Shown piece after piece: positions 15,410-16,527 of a stretch of 16,527 nt of DNA. Numbering within the stretch: the first letter of the stretch is position 1; each line of letters starts with the position of its first letter. The stretch is from the NCBI GenBank assembly GCA_934229395.1, contig CAKQDL010000043.1, positions 1 to 16,527 on the forward strand. The letters run 5' to 3'. The notes under the pieces are model-generated. The model ran no database searches, was not told the origin of the DNA, and was given only the letters and a program-made list of their open reading frames with translations. The position numbers were made by a program, and so were the translations under genes. The DNA comes from an uncultured Peptococcaceae bacterium. GTDB lineage: Bacteria > Bacillota > Peptococcia > Peptococcales > Peptococcaceae.

Positions 15410-16289
15410 CGAGTTCATCCCACTTTGTCAATTCGCCGAGGTAGATGCTCTTTACTTGGTCGCTGGTGAGGTCGGTGAGTGGGTTGTCGTTGTTAACGAT
15501 GACTGCAATACCGTCCATAGCAATGACAGTAGCGGTTACACCTTCGCTTGCTTCACTGTCCTTGAGTTCGCGGCTAGCCATACCGATGTCACAGCTACCG
15601 TCGATGGTGTTGGTTACGCCAGTGGAGGAGTCGCTTTGTTGTACTTCGATTTCAACGTCTGGGTTGATGGCTACATAAGCTTCTTTGAGCTTTTCCATAA
15701 CTGGGGTTACGGAGCTAGAACCACTTACTACAATCTTACCAGAAAGACCGTCTTTCTTTTCGTAAGCAACTGCATCTGCGTTAGGGATTTGGCCGTTTTC
15801 TTTGATAACAGCTTGGCCATCAGCGCTTAGGATAAAGGTTTCAAAGTCTTTTGCTACATCGCTGAGGTCATCCTTGGTTACAATGTTGAATGGGCGAGCA
15901 ATTTTGTAGGAACCATCTGCAACAGTTTCAACAGAAGGTTCAACGCCATCAATCTTTACAGCCTTTACGGTATCGTTCAAAGAACCGAGAGAAATGTAAC
16001 CGATGGAGTAGGAGTCGCTTGCTACGGTGGTCATCATTACGGAAGTGTTGTTGGTTTCTGCAATGCTGCTGTCGGTCTTGTCGACTTTTTCACCGTTTTC
16101 TTCTACTTCAATGCCAAAGAGTTCAATAAAAGCACCACGGGTACCAGAACCATTTTCACGGGTGGTTGCGTTGATGGTCTTGGTGGTATCAAAGCTTGCG
16201 CTAGAGGAGCCGGCGTCACCGCCGCCACAACCCGCCAATAAACTCATGCACAAAAGTGCTGCTACGCCTGCTTTTTTCCAATTTCTCAT
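15399..16289 (-). CDS. pstS: Phosphate-binding lipoprotein PstS, circularly permuted
   Basis: A 296-aa substrate-binding lipoprotein (lipobox LLAGC, Cys21) that captures phosphate outside the membrane. All PstS elements are present but in swapped order. Residues 38-170 hold what is normally the second part: TRENGSGTRGAF (43-54, phosphate-binding GSGTR), TTVASDSYSIGYISLGSL, KIDGVEPSVE, IARPFNIVTK and ADGQAVIKENGQIP. After a short linker, residues 184-293 hold the usual N-terminal part: GKIVVSGSSSVTPVMEKL (phosphate-binding SGSSSVTP, 189-196), DIGMASRELK, MDGIAVIVNNDNPLTDLT and YLGELTKWDEL. In the usual order WDEL leads directly into the R-E-x-G-S-G-T-R segment, so the natural ends are joined by a new linker and new termini were opened. 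It is the first gene of the pst operon. Confidence 0.93.
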   Translation of the reverse strand: MRNWKKAGVAALLCMSLLAGCGGGDAGSSSASFDTTKTINATTRENGSGTRGAFIELFGIEVEENGEKVDKTDSSIAETNNTSVMMTTVASDSYSIGYISLGSLNDTVKAVKIDGVEPSVETVADGSYKIARPFNIVTKDDLSDVAKDFETFILSADGQAVIKENGQIPNADAVAYEKKDGLSGKIVVSGSSSVTPVMEKLKEAYVAINPDVEIEVQQSDSSTGVTNTIDGSCDIGMASRELKDSEASEGVTATVIAMDGIAVIVNNDNPLTDLTSDQVKSIYLGELTKWDELDAK

Positions 16290-16335
16290 GTTGATTCTTC
16301 ATCCTTTCGATTTAACAATCACTTGTTTACAGGCC
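16290..16335 (-). other. pstS untranslated leader
   Basis: It holds AAAGGA 12 nt before the ATG (long spacing) and one arm (16311-16321, TTTAACAATCA on plus) of an 11-bp perfect inverted repeat whose other arm (16383-16393) overlaps the first Pho-box-like repeat. Confidence 0.5.
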
Positions 16336-16393
16336 TTATAATAAAGGTCGATTGTAAAGTCTAAAAGAAGCAGTATGTAAAATGATTGTTAAA
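16336..16393 (-). promoter_or_regulatory. pst operon promoter with Pho-box-like repeats
   Basis: On the minus strand TTAACA (16392-16387) and TTTACA (16381-16376) start 11 bp apart. A weaker CTTCTT (16370-16365) is in phase, and another TTTACA (16358-16353) lies one base out of phase. This resembles the Bacillota PhoP box, TT(A/T/C)ACA repeats with 5-bp gaps. A -10 (TATTAT 16343-16338, or TTATAA 16341-16336) follows, with TTAGAC at 17-bp spacing. The pstS ATG is about 47 bp downstream. Confidence 0.65.
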
Positions 16394-16426
16394 TATGATG
16401 AACATTTATTCAGACAATTTGGACGC

Positions 16427-16449
16427 AAAAAAGCTCCCTTGCGGGAGCT
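16427..16449 (-). terminator. Intrinsic terminator upstream of the pst operon
   Basis: A perfect 7-bp stem AGCTCCC / GGGAGCT with a 4-nt loop is followed on the minus strand by TTTTTTGCG. It would end a minus-strand gene lying right of the window. The element-end motif begins 2 bp beyond it. Confidence 0.75.
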
Positions 16450-16450
16450 C

Positions 16451-16490
16451 CAGCTTGTCGAAAAAGGTCGCCAAGCGGCGGCCTTTTTCG
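16451..16490. repeat. Element terminus motif plus hairpin (copy C)
   Basis: CAGCTTGTCGAAAAAGG (16451-16467) matches the ends of copies A and B and lies 1 bp beyond the terminator stem. It runs into a 14-bp stem, CGAAAAAGGTCGCC / GGCGGCCTTTTTCG (16459-16472 and 16477-16490, one G-T pair, loop AAGC). That stem has T-runs on both strands and may act as a bidirectional terminator. The rest may lie outside the window. Confidence 0.6.
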
Positions 16491-16527
16491 CGTATTTAGC
16501 CCAGAAATGCGGTATAATATAAAAGGG
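16491..16527. other. Right edge, unassigned
   Basis: There is a TATAAT at 16513-16518 on the plus strand but no -35 at normal spacing. On the minus strand a short frame ends at a TAA (16498-16496) and could be the tail of a gene outside the window. Neither can be decided from 37 bases. Confidence 0.2.

Noticed and set aside
16513..16518. TATAAT as a plus-strand promoter
   Set aside because: No -35 at normal spacing, and it lies at the window edge with no visible gene.

Overview
The window looks like a chromosomal segment of a low-to-mid GC Bacillota, most likely an anaerobic Clostridia-type bacterium. The evidence is an OmpR-type PhoB/PhoR pair at the end of a pst operon, families I know mainly from Clostridia (DUF1836, DUF3783, MTH1187-type thiamine-binding protein), an IS1182-type transposase remnant, AGGAGG ribosome binding sites and lipobox-carrying extracytoplasmic proteins. 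I cannot name the genus.

Layout. 1-76 is the end of a short repeat element. 77-1944 is a scarred accessory patch: a 5'-truncated DUF11/SLH-like surface protein gene (minus), fused head-to-head with a truncated IS1182-family transposase (plus). 1943-4287 is a two-gene minus-strand operon: a DUF3783 protein followed by an arylsulfotransferase-like beta-propeller protein that appears to have lost its catalytic residues. 4360-5034 is a Bax-inhibitor-1/YccA membrane protein with its own promoter. 5162-7576 is a DJ-1/PfpI protein followed by a lipoprotein-type class B penicillin-binding protein, both minus. From a divergent promoter region at about 7607-7680 the plus strand carries a thiamine-binding MTH1187-family gene overlapping a degenerate HD-domain gene (7705-8495). 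A shared terminator separates these from two convergent minus-strand genes, a DUF1836 regulator-like protein and a small membrane protein. 9526-9860 holds a complete 277-bp MITE-like element inserted in the phoR terminator.

9865-16289 is a complete phosphate-starvation operon on the minus strand in the order pstS-pstC-pstA-pstB-phoU-phoB-phoR. Gene junctions overlap or are only 1-22 bp apart. PstS delivers phosphate to the PstC/PstA permease, PstB powers uptake, PhoU couples the transporter state to the PhoR kinase, and PhoB probably activates the operon through 11-bp-spaced Pho-box-like repeats upstream of pstS, giving autoregulation.

The points most worth attention are: (1) a repeat family with ends CAGNNTGTCGAAAAAGG that in all four visible places abuts an intrinsic terminator hairpin, and in the one complete copy is flanked by a 25-bp duplication of that hairpin; (2) a PstS whose two halves are in swapped order (circular permutation); (3) an arylsulfotransferase-like pseudoenzyme paired with DUF3783; (4) a degenerate HD protein coupled to a thiamine-binding protein.
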